Positions 33,476 to 46,127 are shown, counted from the stretch's first letter. The stretch: 64,000 bases of DNA from Psilocybe azurescens (GCA_023853785.1 JAJIRX010001026.1:62001-126000); one strand, 5' to 3'. The notes: generated by a model not told the origin, from the sequence alone. Translations and numbers: made by a program.

Positions 33476-36400
33476 GACAAAGGAAAAGAGAAGGAGAAGG
33501 ACGATAAGTCAGACAAGGCCAACACGGCAAAGGACGACTTACCAGCAGAAGCGTGGGCCACAACGGTTGACGATACCCCGACATCCTTCTCAGTCTCGAA
33601 TACCTCGATGATTGCATCGATATCTTCAAATATATGCGTGAACAGCGCGAGGAGCACCCACAAGCCGTGGACGCGAGCTGTAAATATGAATCAGACAGTG
33701 ACAGCACCACCACGGATCCTGACATGCCTGGGTTAATGGCAGCATCTGACTCTGAGGACGAAGATGACGTAGGACTTACCTCGACGAGTCACCAAATTCG
33801 ATGACAACGAAAGCGAGGGATGAGGATATGCCAAACCTCCAGTCGGTTTCGGATTCAGACTCAGATGATGACGAACACGACAACACATCCTTCGATGATT
33901 TCTCAGATGAGGAATCAAGTGTCGAGACTGATTCAGACTTCGACGATATGATGATCTTTGAAGATGCCGACCAGGAGGACTATGAGTGGGAAGACTACAT
34001 TAGTGACAACGATGCAGCATACAAAACCACCTACACGGTGGAGGAACTCACCACCCCTTCTGCTGAGGCACACATTGACCTCTATGACTCGGGCGCCACA
34101 CGCCATATGTCGGGGCAAAGGACAGATTTATAAATCTGATCCCTATCAAACCTAAATCCATCGCTGCCGCGAGACAACAGATCGTTCAGTGCTACGGCAA
34201 AAGGGGACATACTAATCCACGTACCTAACGGTTCCTCTGGAGTCTCCCAAGTCCTCTGGAAGGATGTTCTTTATGCCCCATCGATGAGTGTCACCCTAGT
34301 GTCAATCAGTCGTATCGTGGAAAGCGGTGTCGGTCCTATTCGCTAAAACCTCCTGTCGAATATATGACGAGGACCAAATATGTACCGGAAACATACCTGT
34401 ACGAGGCGGACTCTATTGAGTATACGCCAGATTGCCACATAGCGAATTTGCTGGTAAATCAAAGGTCCTAGTCAGCATCGATGAACTGCATCGCTGTCTC
34501 GGACACGTCTCACATGCGAGAGCCGAAATACCTTGTCGATAATGAACTGGTAGTCGGTGTCGAGCTCGATCCCATGAGCAAACCGTCCGTTTGCGAAAGT
34601 TGCGAGTGGTCGAAGGGACAACGTAAAGCGATCCGAAAGGAAAGGCCAACCAACAAGCAGATGCTGTTGGCGACGAAATCCACTCGGACCTATGGGGACC
34701 AGCACCGGTCGAATCTATAAACAAGAAAAAGTACTACGTCAGTTTCACAGATGATCACAGTCGATACACAAACCTGTACTTCCTGCATGCCAAAGACGAA
34801 ACCTTCGAAGCCTACCTCGAGTATGAGGCATGGCTATTCACTCAGTTCGGCATTCACATCAAGATGTTGCATTCAGATCGAGGGGGAGAATTCCTAAGTA
34901 ATGAGTTCTCAGCACATCTCAAGAAACAGGGAACGACTGAGCACTTACTGTACACGACACTCCAGAATACAATGGCTTCGCAGAACGCCTCAATCGAACA
35001 CTTTTAGCCAAAGTCCGAGCAATGTTGCATGATAGCAAGTTGCCAAACTTCCTATGGGCTGAAGCAGTACATCACGCAGTATATCTAAAGAATAGAACCT
35101 GGACATGTACCCTGGAGAATACTACACCCTACGAGGTGTTCATGTTGAAGAAGCCTGACCTCACTTTACTGCCAATCTGGGGTTGCAAGGTTTGGCGTCC
35201 ACGACACCCACAATAATAAACTAGGGGCTAGGTCAAAAATCAGGTTCTGGATGGGCTTTGATGAAGAGTCGAATGCTCACAGCGTATATTGGCCAGAAAA
35301 ATGCTCAGTCACTGTCGAACAAAGCGTTAAGTTCAACTTCGATGAAGAATTACTCGTCGACGCACCTATAGTCCCTGATTCGGCAGAAGAAACCAATCCC
35401 AATCCCACCACCACAACTGTCCCCAAGGACGAAGCCCCTAAAAGTGACCATCAAAGACGTCCAACGAGGATGAAGACGACAAGAATGAAGTAGAAGAACC
35501 TACCGACCATGTCTCAGTTGATGAATTCCAACCTCGACGCAGTTCCCGTATCCGTATTGAATCCGATTATGTTCGTCGTCTTCGTGAAGGCGTTGGACTC
35601 ATGAGTGCACGCCCATCAGCATCACTGTTACCAAAGGGTGTACAGGAAGGGAAAGAGAGGGAGCAGTGGTGGATGAGGAGGATGAGTGGGAGATGGTGGA
35701 GGTGGCAGAGTATGCGATGGCGGCCGTTATGGCTGGGGCAGAGGGTTTAACCCCAACGTTCGAAGAAGCAAGGTCCTGTGCCGATTGGCCGAAATGGGAC
35801 GAAGCCATCAAAAGGGAGTTGGAGTCACTAAAACGTAACAACATGTACGACATCGTCGATCGCCCGCCCAAAGGCACCAACATTATTAAATGCCGATGGG
35901 TTCTCTGGATCAAAAAAGAATTCCGCGGGAGAAATTGACAAATACAAGGCGCGACTTCGTAGCTAAGGGTTTCACTCAAATCTATGGCATCGATTACCTA
36001 GAAACCTACTCACCTGTGGCCAAAATCTCCAGCTTCCGAATCCTACTCGCACTCGCAGCTCGAAACGACTGGACGTGCGATAGCTTCGACTTCAATACTG
36101 CCTACCTCAACAGCACTTTGGGGGAGCATGAAGAGACTTATCTAGAACAGCCTGCCGGCTACGTGACAGAAAACAGTCACACTCGCGTTTGGAAACTCAA
36201 GAAGACTCTCTATGGTCTCAAGCAGGGGGCTAAAAATTGGTACGATGCTCTTCACAAAGCGCTTATTGATTTCAGCTTTGTACAAACAGAAGCCGGACCA
36301 CGACGTTTTTGTCAAGAAAACTGGGAAGGACTCCATATTCCTAGCAGTCCACGTAGATGATTGCCTCATCACGGGCACGTCTCCCTCCCTCATCTCTGCC

Positions 36401-37300
36401 TTCAAGTCCAATATGCACAAAAAGTACAAGCTAACAGATTTAGGTCCTGTCGAATGGTTGTTAGGAATCAAAATAACACGAAATTGAAAAGAACGCACCA
36501 TTTCCCTATCCCAACACGCATACATCAACAGCATACTCACCCAATTCAACTTCATCAACCTAAAGCCATCCGAAACTCCATCCTCAGCGAGGCCCAATGT
36601 CCAACACGAATTGCTGACATCGAGAAGATGAAACAGGTACCCTATCATGAGGCCATAGGTTCTCTCAACTACGCGGCCACTGGCACTCGCCCCGACATTG
36701 TGTTCGCAGTCTCCACCTGTGCGCGTTTTTGCAACAACCCTGGCTGGGAACACTGGGAAGCGGTCAAAAGGATATTCCGCTATCTCAAGGGAACTCAAAA
36801 CTTTGAACTCATCTACGGAGGCGTTAATCGTGGCTTGGAAGGCTACGTCAATGCAGACGGCGCCTCACAAGATCACAGACGTGCCATTTCCGGCTACGTA
36901 TTTCTCATTGACGGTGGTGCCGTATCCTGGTCTTCTAAAAAGCAAGAGTTGGTAACACTGTCAACAACCGAAGCCAAGTACGTCGCACAGACTCACGCCG
37001 CCAAAGAAGCCATCTGGCTTTGTCGACTTCTAGGGGAGCTATTCACAACACTCTCTCAACCCACAACACTTTTCTTGGACAGTCAATCCGCCATCGCCCT
37101 CGCCAGTGACGGGCATTATCACGCCCGCACCAAACATATCGATATTCGATACCATTTCATACGTTTTATTATCGACGAAGGAGCGATCAAACTGATTTAC
37201 TGCGCAACGGACTCCATGATGGCCGACACCCTTACCAAACCACTTCCCAGCATTAAAGCGAAACACTTCACTGCCGCACTTGGACTACGCACAGCTTGAA
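33476..37300 (+). pseudogene. Copia pol (PR-IN-RT-RNase H)
   Basis: The protease site DSGATRHM is at 34086. Integrase: zinc-binding LHRCLGHVSHA (34481) and VCESCEWSKG (34590); core SDLWGPAP (about 34690), LHSDRGGEF (34870) and, after a frameshift, NGFAERLNRT (about 34970) supply the D, D and E. RT: DFNTAYLNSTLGEHEE, VWKLKKTLYGLKQGAKNW and the catalytic HVDDCLITG at 36346-36372. RNase H: YVNADGASQDHRRAISGYV, SWSSKKQELVTLSTTEAKYV and DSQSAIALA, then MMADTLTKPLP; it ends at TGA 37297-37299. Each domain is recognisable, but at least eight frame changes or stops separate them. Confidence 0.9.
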
Positions 37301-37306
37301 GGGGAG

Positions 37307-37675
37307 TGTTGAATTATGAAGGTGCGCTTGGCATACTGTCTTATCTGGATAGCTAGACTACCAAGTGATATGTATAGCGTGGTGCGCGATGTATAGGTCA
37401 CGTGCCATATTCTTTCATCATTTTCATTCCTTCTTTCGTATCATGTAGCATATGTACGATACTCAGCGCATCTCGTATAACAGAGTGCTTCGTTAGTTTC
37501 CCCCTCCCTCAGTTGATCTTACTGGTCTCTGAGGTGAGCTTACTTATATTAACCATTCAATGTACCTATACTCACAGTATTGTAGCCTTACATATATCTG
37601 TTTCTTATAGGTACTATACAATCAATACAGTTGATCTTACTGGTCTCTGAGCCTTACATATATCTGTTTCTTATA
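37307..37675 (+). repeat. Copia 3' LTR, long form
   Basis: 369 bp. Carries an internal direct duplication of TTGATCTTACTGGTCTCTGAG and CCTTACATATATCTGTTTCT about 117 bp apart, matching the block absent from the 5' LTR. Other differences from the 5' LTR are largely CpG transitions. Confidence 0.9.
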
Positions 37676-37680
37676 AAATA

Positions 37681-39044
37681 CACCGACCAGGAAGAAAACA
37701 GGTAAATCATCTCAAGGCTTTCCAACTCCTCGAGGTTATCCTGATCCAAATGACCCAGATCCGTCAGGCAGCGACGGGGAGGGAGGAAGTGAGTGATCCT
37801 TCTTTAGAACAAGTACACCACAAAGAAGGAGGGAGCCACCTAAAGAAATGGCCAAAGAAGTGCTCAGAGGTAATCTGGATAATGGGAAGGTACCATTCAA
37901 TTCCAAACCAAGGCAGGAGGCCCATTTTGATATTAAATTAAAACAGGAGAACGTTCCTACTTGGGATGGAAACACTGATACTATTGTTCAGTGGCTCTCT
38001 AAGATAAATAATATTGCACTGATGTCCAGAACAATATTTCAGCAATTAGGACAAATTGTCCCATGGAGACTAGAAGGAACCGCCGAAAAATGGTATTGGT
38101 CATTACCTGAAGATTACAGAATTTTAATTGAAAAGATTGGGATTCCTTGAGAAATGCTATCACTGATTTTTATATGAATAGGAAATGGCTTGATCAGCAG
38201 AAAGGAAAAGCAATGCGAGCTTCATACAGGGAGTCAGCTCACTCTCAAGAAACACCCAGTGAGTATTTCATTCGTAAAACTGCTCTTCTTAACGTTGTTT
38301 GGACTTTAACAGATTCAGAATTAATACTTGAGATAATGGAGGGAGCTCCTGCTGTTTGGAATACTGTACTAACTACGCAACTTTATACTAGTATTCTGCA
38401 GTTTCAGGCGGCTATTCGATATCATGAGGATGCATTGATGAGATTGGATTACCAAACTCCCTCAAATTACACCAGGAATCAAAATGACTACAAAGATTAT
38501 ACAGCGACAACATGAGGGTTTCAAGGAGTATCCAGCTAGAACACATCTTGTGGGAATTCATGATAAAATGCCACCTCCTAAGTTTCCTAAAGATGACTCC
38601 ATGATTTCAAAGAAAGGATTGACCCCGGAAGAACAAGGTGCCCGACCCTGTAAACACTGTGGAAGCAGTAAGCATTGGGACAAAGAATGTTGGCATGTAT
38701 TCAAAGGCAATTGTGAGGCTCAAACACACCTATCTAGAGCTTCATCTGAGGAACAACAAGCACAGGATGAATACGACAATTTATATTATGCCATGGACTT
38801 TGGTAGTGAGGACAAATCATCCAAGCAGGATCATTCCTTGCAAACTTATCATGTAGAGGCCATCAAAGATTCTTCTATACAACCTGACAATGGTAAATCA
38901 ACACTGTCACGATTTGCCTCCAAGGTTCCTTTGAATTGCCACACTCGATGAAAGCTAGCGAGAGATATTGAAACTCAAACAAAGGACAAAAGAGAAGAAA
39001 CCAATTCTATGGGCATGATTGAATTAAAACGACACATGGCATGA
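37681..39044 (+). pseudogene. Gypsy gag, 3' part with zinc knuckle
   Basis: Continues the gag reading after the copia insertion. Core WDGNTDTIVQWLSKINNIAL, LEGTAEKWYWSLP and the continuation FYMNRKWLDQQKGKAMRASY resemble the gypsy gag capsid region. The zinc knuckle CKHCGSSKHWDKEC is at 38649-38690. Internal stops at about 37791, 38148, 38513, 38949 and 39042 are all TGA. Removing the stops would give one continuous frame, so this is a recently open gag-pol reading. Confidence 0.85.
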
Positions 39045-39065
39045 CCGCCAGGCTGCTCTTTTCTA

Positions 39066-42000
39066 GGATCCAAAGCCACTCAGACCATGGCTATAGTGGG
39101 AACCTCCACAAATGAGCATCCCATGCGAATAATTGTTGATTCAGGATCAGACATTACACTAATCTCACAGAAAGCTCTGGAATCCTTAAAACATAAACCC
39201 AAAATTAAAACAGATCAGAAAATTAACCTAATACAGGTTACTGGTAATTGTTCAATTTCTGGATTTGTTGATCTTGACTTATATTTTTCAACCACAGAAG
39301 GTCCAGTTAAAATGTCAGTTGAAGCATACATTGTTAAAGGTATGTCCACACCTTTCATTTTGGGAAATGATTTTGCCGATCAATACTCAGTTTCAACTAT
39401 TCGTAGGGAGGGCGATACATTCATTGAATTTGGAAGCTCTAACTGTCGTCTTCAAGTTGAAAGTTCAGTAGGATCACCCTTTGGTACAGAACAAGGAAAC
39501 ACATTCAAAGTTAGAACCATACTGGAGAATGCATGGAGTCATTCAAAACGTCAAGCTCACAGGAAAGGGTACAGACTCAAACTTCGACTCAAGCAGCGGA
39601 CAGGGAAGGCAGAAATTTGAGCTGTTACTCGTTCGGTTATTCCTCCTGCAACAAGTTGCAAAGTTTCAGTTTACAGTTATCTGAATATTAAAGGGTCATC
39701 CTTATTTATAGAACAGAACTTTATAACAGATAAAGGAGGAAACATTTGTATTGGTATTCCTGACACTCTCACGGAATCTCAACATCCTGTGGTGCATGTA
39801 TCTAATTTTTCTGATCAACCATTTACTATAACTAAAGGACAGGTTATAGGACATGCTAGAAATCCACAAACATGGCTTGATAAACAAGATAAATTCTCTC
39901 CCACGGAGTTTTCAAAAATAAGCACCCATGCGCAACTTGTGAAAAATCTTATTTTCACTAGGGAAAATGGCACTATTATCTTGCAAGCTGAAATAACTTT
40001 GAAAGCCCTCAGTAATGCTACTGAAAACGATGACCCTTTGGCAGAAGAACCTCTTGAGGGTGGACCTAAGACTTCGGAACCTGCTCCTGAGGTTGTATCA
40101 CATAGCAAGTTGCTTACAGAAGTAGATATATCAAAGGCTTTGTCATCTGATCAATGTCAGGCTATAGAAAAATTGTACTGACACATGAAAAGGCATTTGG
40201 ACTGGATGGGAGATTAGGGAACTATGAGGCAAAAGTTGAAATTCACGATGAAAGAGGGTACAACACCAATATCTTTACCACCCTTTCCTGCCTCACCTGC
40301 TAAATGGGAAGTAATAGATTGACAAATGGATGCATGGATTTCTTTAGGCATCATTGAACCATCTAAAAGTCCATGGGCAGCCCCGGTTTTTATTGTGTAC
40401 AGAAATGCTAAGCCACGGATGGTAATTGATCTTCGCCGGTTCAATGAACGAGTTGTTGCTGATGAATTTCCACTCCCCAAACAAGAAGATATTTTACAAG
40501 CTCTAACAGGGGCTCAATGGCTAAGTACCTTGGATGCACTGGCTGGATTCACACAGCTTACCATGACGGATGCTGCCTCAGAAAAATTAGCATTCAGGAC
40601 GCACCGTGGGCTATGGCAATTTCGACGCATGCCATTTGGATATCGTAATGGGCCTAGTGTTTTTCAGAGAGAGTAATGCAGAATGTTTTACCCCCTTTCT
40701 TTTGATATTTGCGTTAGTATACATTGATGATATTGTGGTATTTTCACTGTCATTTGAAGATCATCTACAACATCTGGGAATTATTTTCAAAGCTATTGAA
40801 GAAGCTAACATCACTCTATCTCCTGCAAAATGTCACTTAGGTTATCAATCACTTCTCTTATTAGGACAGAAGGTGTCTAGATTGGGTTTATTGACACACA
40901 AAAAAAAAGTAGACACAATATTAAACCTTGATCAGCCCAGGAACGTAAATGAGCTACAAACATTTCTGGGAATGATCGTATATTTTTCAAGTTATATTCC
41001 ATTCTATGCATGGATCGCACACCCACTATTCAATCTGATTCGCAAAACAAAGGAATGGGAATGGACAAAGGTCCATGATGAAGCATTCCAACTATGTAAA
41101 GAAGTGCTCAGTAATGCACCCATTCGAGCCTATGCAAAACCAGGTTTCCCATATCGAGTCTACACTGACGCATGTGACTATGGGTTAGCCGGCATTCTAC
41201 AGCAAGTTCAGCCAATCTTAATAAAAGATCTTTGGGGTTCGAAGATGTATAACCGGCTCAAGAAGGCCTTCGATGCAAAGGAATCAGTACCACAACTAGT
41301 CTCAATAATTCATAAAGAAATCAATGATGTTCCTACACCAGGAGAATGGGGTGATACATTTGAATCCACAACAGTGTATATTGAGCGTGTGGTAGCATAC
41401 TGGTCCTGTGTCCTAAAATCAGCAGAACAAAATTACTCGCCAACTGAAAGAGAAGCACTTGCGTTGAAAGAAGCTTTGATAAAGTTTCAACCTTATCCAG
41501 AGGGGAGAAAAAAATTCTTGCAATTACTGATCACGCTGCCTTGACCTGGAGTAAAACATTTCAAAACATCAATAGGTGTCTACTGACATGGGGTACAGTG
41601 TTTGCTGCCTATCCGGATTTAAGAATAGTCCACTGTGCAGGAAAGGTGCATTCAAATGTTGATCCCATCTCACGCCTCCGACGACGTGTACCTCTAACTC
41701 AAAATCTGGTTAGCGATGATAATGAAGTTATTAAGTTATCAACGGAAACTGATCCGCTTAAAGACATGTTTGAAGAGCTGAGCATACACTTTGAAGAATG
41801 ACTTCTGAAGGTTGCCTCAAATTTTGTACAGACTAGGGAGGTTGATCAGGGAATGTGTACCAGTGCTTATTTCTCACAGGAGGTATCAGTTCTAGATCAG
41901 GATGGAGCCAGCCATCTCATTCATCTACAAACAGCAGAAAATTTTTCAGTGTTGGTAGGAATAACTGAGGGTGAGCTTGAGCGGTGGAAAGAGGAGTATA

Positions 42001-43502
42001 TTAAAGACAGACATTATGTCTTAGTATTAGATGCTTTTAAAACTGGATCTGGCAGATTTCCGCAGTATCACTACTCCGATGAAGGATTAATATATTTTGA
42101 AGATGCTTTAGGGCACGATAGGCTTTGTGTTCCAGCAGGCTTGTGTGTTGAACTTATGGAGGAAGTTCACGAAGTTCTGACTGAATCCGCACATGCTGGA
42201 TATCATAAAACCTATAATCGCTTAGCAGTAAGCTATTACTGGTCATGAATGTCAAGAGATGTGAAAGCTTATGTGGTTAGTTGTGATATTTGCCAGAAAA
42301 TTAAACCCAAACGCATAGAGCCCAGTGGATTGCTAAGACCAATTCCCATTCCATCTACACCTTTCGAAGTGGTCTCAATGGATTTTATTCCAGATTTACC
42401 AGTTTCAGGGGGGTATAATAATGTATTGGTAATTGTTGACAAACTTATTAAATATGGAATCTTTATTCCTTGCACCACAAAGATCACGGAGGAAGAAACA
42501 GCTGTATTATTTTTCAAGCATGTGATTTCTCATTATGGAATACCCCAACAAGTTATTACAGATCGTGATAGTAGGTGGAGGAATGAATTTTGGGCTGAAA
42601 TTTGTAGATTAATGGGTATGAAAAGAGCACTCACGACGTCATATCATCCTCAAGCAGATGGTCAAATAGAAATCTTAAATCAGACTTTGGAAATTGCTTT
42701 AAGAGCTTATGTTGATTCTTCAAGAAAGGATTGGGTAGAACACCTCTGACGGAATTATGCTTGCCTATAATTCAACACCACATTCAGCAACCAGCCTTTC
42801 ACCAGCGTATTTACTTAGAGGATATACACCAATTACTTGATCTACATTACTAAATTCCGGATCATTTATTGAACGGGGATTAACACTCAATTCTCTTGAT
42901 TCGTCCGAACAAAGAGCTGTCGACATACTCAATCAATTCGAAGCAGACAGAACTCGTGTCAGGGATGCTCTAAAATTAGGACAAGCCTATCAGGAACTGG
43001 CTTATAATAAAGGAAGAAGTGCCCAGGAATTTGAAGAAGGAGACTTAGTATTGATCAATCCACATACATTGGAATTATTGAAAAAGGAAAAGGTCGAGGA
43101 GTTAAATTACTCACTCAATATGAAGGACCCTTCGAAATCATAAAGAAAATAAGTCTGGTGACTTATCAATTAAAGCTTCCAGTATCTTATAGTATACACC
43201 CGATTATCAACATAAAGCATCTTGTAAAATACACAACATCACCTCCAGAATTCAGGGAACGTGAGATGAAAGAGATGAATCGGGATTCCTTTGACAAGCT
43301 GCCAGAAGTGGAGATTGAATCAATTATTGAAGAAAAATTCTTCAAAGCCCGAGGAAAAGGTCGTTGAGTAAAGAAATTTCTAGTACATTGGACCGGTTAT
43401 CCGAAGGAAGACGATGAATGGCTCACAAAGAAAGAACTGAATAATGCACCCGGCATCTTAGAAGCTTGGCAGAAGAAGTGTGTCATCGTCAAAGAAAAAT
43501 AA
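39066..43502 (+). pseudogene. Gypsy pol: protease, RT, RNase H, integrase, chromodomain
   Basis: Protease: RIIVDSGSDITLIS (Asp at 39138). RT: PRMVIDLRRFNERV, FPLPKQEDILQAL, the F/YRNGPSVFQ region and catalytic YIDDIVVFS at 40720. RNase H: YRVYTDACDYGLAGILQQ and YSPTEREALALKEA. Integrase: HAGYHKT..CDICQKIKP zinc finger (42195-42300), then D at 42381 (MDFIPDLP), D at 42561 (TDRDSRW) and E at 42669 (GQIEILNQ). The GPF/Y motif is near 43125, and a chromodomain reads FLVHWTGYPKEDDEWLTKK (43380-43436). Frameshifts occur near 40672, 40695 and 41510 (A-run). TGA stops lie at 39618, 40179, 40320, 41799, 42246, 42747, 42838 and 43365. Confidence 0.92.
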
Positions 43503-43761
43503 ATCACAGGCTATGGGAACAATAACATTGTGGTTGACAGAAGGAGTAATATTTTAAAGACAGCGAAACTACCAAAAAGGGATCCTTTCATCAAAATTCA
43601 TTATAAGAAATCCCATTAACATCAACAAAATACAATCTAATCAATGCCTACAACATTTACAAGAGGTCTATTCAGTCTCAAAAACAAGTATCAAGTCAGT
43701 TATTCTTCTTATTCTTTCTGCCCATAGAGATTAATCTATTCTACTTGCACAGTCATTTATC
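43503..43761. other. Spacer between gypsy pol and ORF3
   Basis: AT-rich; no coding signal. May hold the signals for expressing the downstream ORF, but none is recognisable. Confidence 0.4.
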
Positions 43762-44669
43762 ATGGCCGACTTTATTAACATTTCCACAACCTCAAATGAA
43801 GTGCTCGCACCAGTCCCTTACAATGCAATTGCTTACCTCAAACGTGTACTCTGTCGTCCTTTCCTTAAGGCAGCCTTTGGGGGTGCTATTGGCTACTTGG
43901 CCTTGCACTATATTCCTAATCCAGTCAACATCATTTGTTCTTTGGATCAAGGAGTTCCATCATGTGAACTTGAAGCTGCTCGAGCGGACACTCAGTGGAA
44001 CACTCTCCGCCATTTGTATTTAATTATCATGTGCGCCGCTAACGAGTATAACCCCTATGAAGTCAATTCCGGGCCTCTTCCTGTAGTGATCTCTCAATCC
44101 AAATTCAATTCTATCGGCATGGATCCCCTTATTCTTCCTTTATTTCTCATTCAATCAAAGGTCAATCCGCTCCGTCGTAAATTTGGCTCACGCTCAGAGC
44201 TTAATCACGAGCTTCTCATGGTTCACAACACCATCAAGGCCTATTTGGAATGGATGGCTACCGCAATTCAAATTTCATTGGCTCAGGGCGTTGATTCTCA
44301 ATGGAATTGGGGAGCCTATTTTGGTATGACATGGGAGTTTTCATGGAAACTGTCTCCGGAATTCACGATGTTCATTTGGTCTCTCCCTCAGTTGCTCCCC
44401 CAGTTGAGACCTTTGATCTAGGATCCATCGAGCGTGGTATGTCATTCATTCTAATCTCTCAAAATTGGAATGTTAAAGAGGAGCTTGGAAGATTTCTCAC
44501 ACGCACTCATACTTCATCCAGTGGAATCCGAAGCAGCCAAACGCAAAAGCATCTTCAAAGTTGTGTCGCTGCTGCAATCAGCAGAAACATCAACGTCACT
44601 GAGTACGACGAGAAGGAAATATTTCTTGTTAAAACAATTGCTCATTTTTTGCAAATTTTAACACTCTAA
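43762..44669 (+). pseudogene. Gypsy ORF3 downstream of pol (env position), unknown function
   Basis: ATG at 43762. The first 195 or so codons are open without interruption, then a one-base frameshift in a T-run near 44322 moves the reading to the frame ending at TAA 44667-44669; together about 300 codons. I do not recognise the protein. A moderately hydrophobic segment (FLKAAFGGAIGYLALHYI, residues about 34-51) is the only possible membrane anchor, and there is no signal peptide or furin-like site. The middle is rich in aromatic and aliphatic residues (YLEWMATAIQISLAQ, SQWNWGAYF). Unlike pol it has no TGA stops. It may be an accessory protein acquired by this lineage rather than an envelope. 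Confidence 0.6.
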
Positions 44670-44854
44670 ATTTGAATCTAAATCCGTTCTAAATTCTCCT
44701 CTTTACAAATCTCATTTTATACTCATATATTAGTAACGACATTTATGATAGATTTCTTCTCTTGAATTCAATTATAATTATGGCTTAAAGTTTTTTCTTC
44801 CCTCGTAAATTTCCCGTGCTCCATTATTTCTATGTGTCTAAGACTGGGGGGCTA

Positions 44855-45287
44855 TGTTAGGGATCAGATATGCTTCGCTTATGAGTCACACGACACAAGA
44901 AAGAAAATGTCACCTTTGTCTCAAGTCAGCGTGCATCACCTCCTCAAGACAGGAAGAATATACAACAAGGTAGAATATTAGGGAATGTTCCAGAAAGATT
45001 AGTTTTACAATAGTATATAAGCTCTCATGTAAAACTAGAATAGGATATCAATTTACATCTATAGTTTATCTGTAACCTAGTCTGAGCTTATTAAGTTCTA
45101 CTACTTGTTTATAAGTATATCAGGGGTCCTGCCATACTAACTATTGCCAGTGAGGTACATAGGACGAGTTCAATTACTAGTAAATAAGTGATATATATTG
45201 GTCATCTACGTTACCTACGTCTCTACTTGATTTACACTCGCTTTGGACAACCTCGCCGATTTATCAAACTAAGCGCGGTTTCTAACA
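44855..45287 (+). repeat. Gypsy 3' LTR
   Basis: 433 bp, TGTTAGGG...TCTAACA, preceded by the polypurine tract ending GGGGGGCTA and followed by the duplicated ACAGC. HSE and TATA motifs are conserved. Confidence 0.95.
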
Positions 45288-45645
45288 ACAGCCCATATCC
45301 TTTGTATTATTCTAATGGCCAATATTTTTCGTATCATTGCTTCAGCCTGTATCTTTCATATCAACATGTTGAGCTATATCATTAATATCTTTTCTTTCAG
45401 TGGGTAGTCTCATATCTTTCATTTACATATGTTGGCTTACACCTTTTATTTCAATTATTTGGCCATATCTTTGGTATATTTCATTTCAATTGATCACACT
45501 ATCTTTAATATCTTTCATTTCAATGGATTGGGTCATATCTTTGGTATCTTTTGTTCTGACAGATTGGCTGATATATTTTATATATATCATTTCAATAAGC
45601 TGACTGGTCTCTTTGATATCTTTTGTTTCAATCAGTAAAGCCAAT
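45288..45645 (+). repeat. Degenerate minisatellite, right half
   Basis: Resumes the CATATCTTT-containing unit of 30400-30732, drifting towards CATATCTTTGGTATCTTT and CATTTCAAT variants. Frames open across it are composition artefacts. Confidence 0.75.
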
Positions 45646-45859
45646 ATGAGGATCTATTTGCTCTTATCTAATATAATCTAATCTACAAAAAACAAGGGAT
45701 GGCAGGGACAACATAGAGTACTAGGAAATGTAAAAGGTATATGGACATTCAAGTCAAAGCAACAGGTGAGTGGTGAACTAAGAAAGCAGTACCTAAGACA
45801 CAGTTATGATCAATGGGTACAATGAAGAAAAGAAAGAGCTCACCTTTTTTGTGTTCAAG

Positions 45860-46127
45860 TTTTTGCCCATCCCATTGCAGAGCACTTTGAGACTGGTTTG
45901 CTAGCTGCAGATACAGAATGTATAGATCTGGGCTTATTGACAGCAGCTGCAGGTTTGTTAATAGGGGCAGATGCAGACCTCAACTTAGCCAATGTTGAAA
46001 ACCACATAGACTTGGGCTTTGAAGAACTGACAGTGTCACCTTTTTGAAGAGAAGACCATCAACTGAGACAAGACCCACAAAATGTCATTGACCACTGCAA
46101 GGAATTCCTCCATTTGACCCACTCTAT
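45860..46127 (-). pseudogene. Unrecognised minus-strand exon, cut by TIR element copy 2
   Basis: One minus-strand frame reads GDTVSSSKPKSMWFSTLA..SASAPINKPAAAVNKP and SVSAASKPVSKCSAMGWAK, a serine/alanine/lysine-rich low-complexity protein segment ending near a GTGAGC donor at about 45843. Frameshifts separate it from WVKWRNSLQW upstream. The product is unknown; the composition is like the linker regions of transposon-encoded proteins. The TIR element inserted at its upstream edge. Confidence 0.35.

Larger units (their letters stand above)
32200..37675 (+). mobile_element. Copia LTR retrotransposon inserted in gypsy gag
   Basis: LTRs 32200-32451 and 37307-37675 start TGTTGAATTAT and end TTTCTTATA. 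The 5-bp target duplication AAATA (32195-32199 and 37676-37680) restores the gypsy reading when removed. The sequence after the 5' LTR is GGTTATGGGCCCC, which fits priming by the anticodon region of initiator tRNA-Met, as in many copia elements. The polypurine tract GAAGGGGAG sits just before the 3' LTR. Domain order is gag, protease, integrase, RT, RNase H. Many frameshifts are present. Confidence 0.95.
30733..45287 (+). mobile_element. Chromodomain gypsy LTR retrotransposon, nested and decayed
   Basis: The LTRs (30733-31156 and 44855-45287) begin TGTTAGGG and end TCTAACA, and the direct flanks ACAGC (30728-30732 and 45288-45292) form a 5-bp target duplication. A polypurine tract AGACTGGGGGGCTA precedes the 3' LTR. 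Order: gag, protease, reverse transcriptase, RNase H, integrase, GPF/Y motif, chromodomain, extra ORF; this is the chromovirus arrangement plus a third ORF. The element is interrupted by copia at 32200-37675. Without that insertion it is about 9.1 kb. At least twelve TGA stops and several frameshifts abolish coding capacity. Confidence 0.95.
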
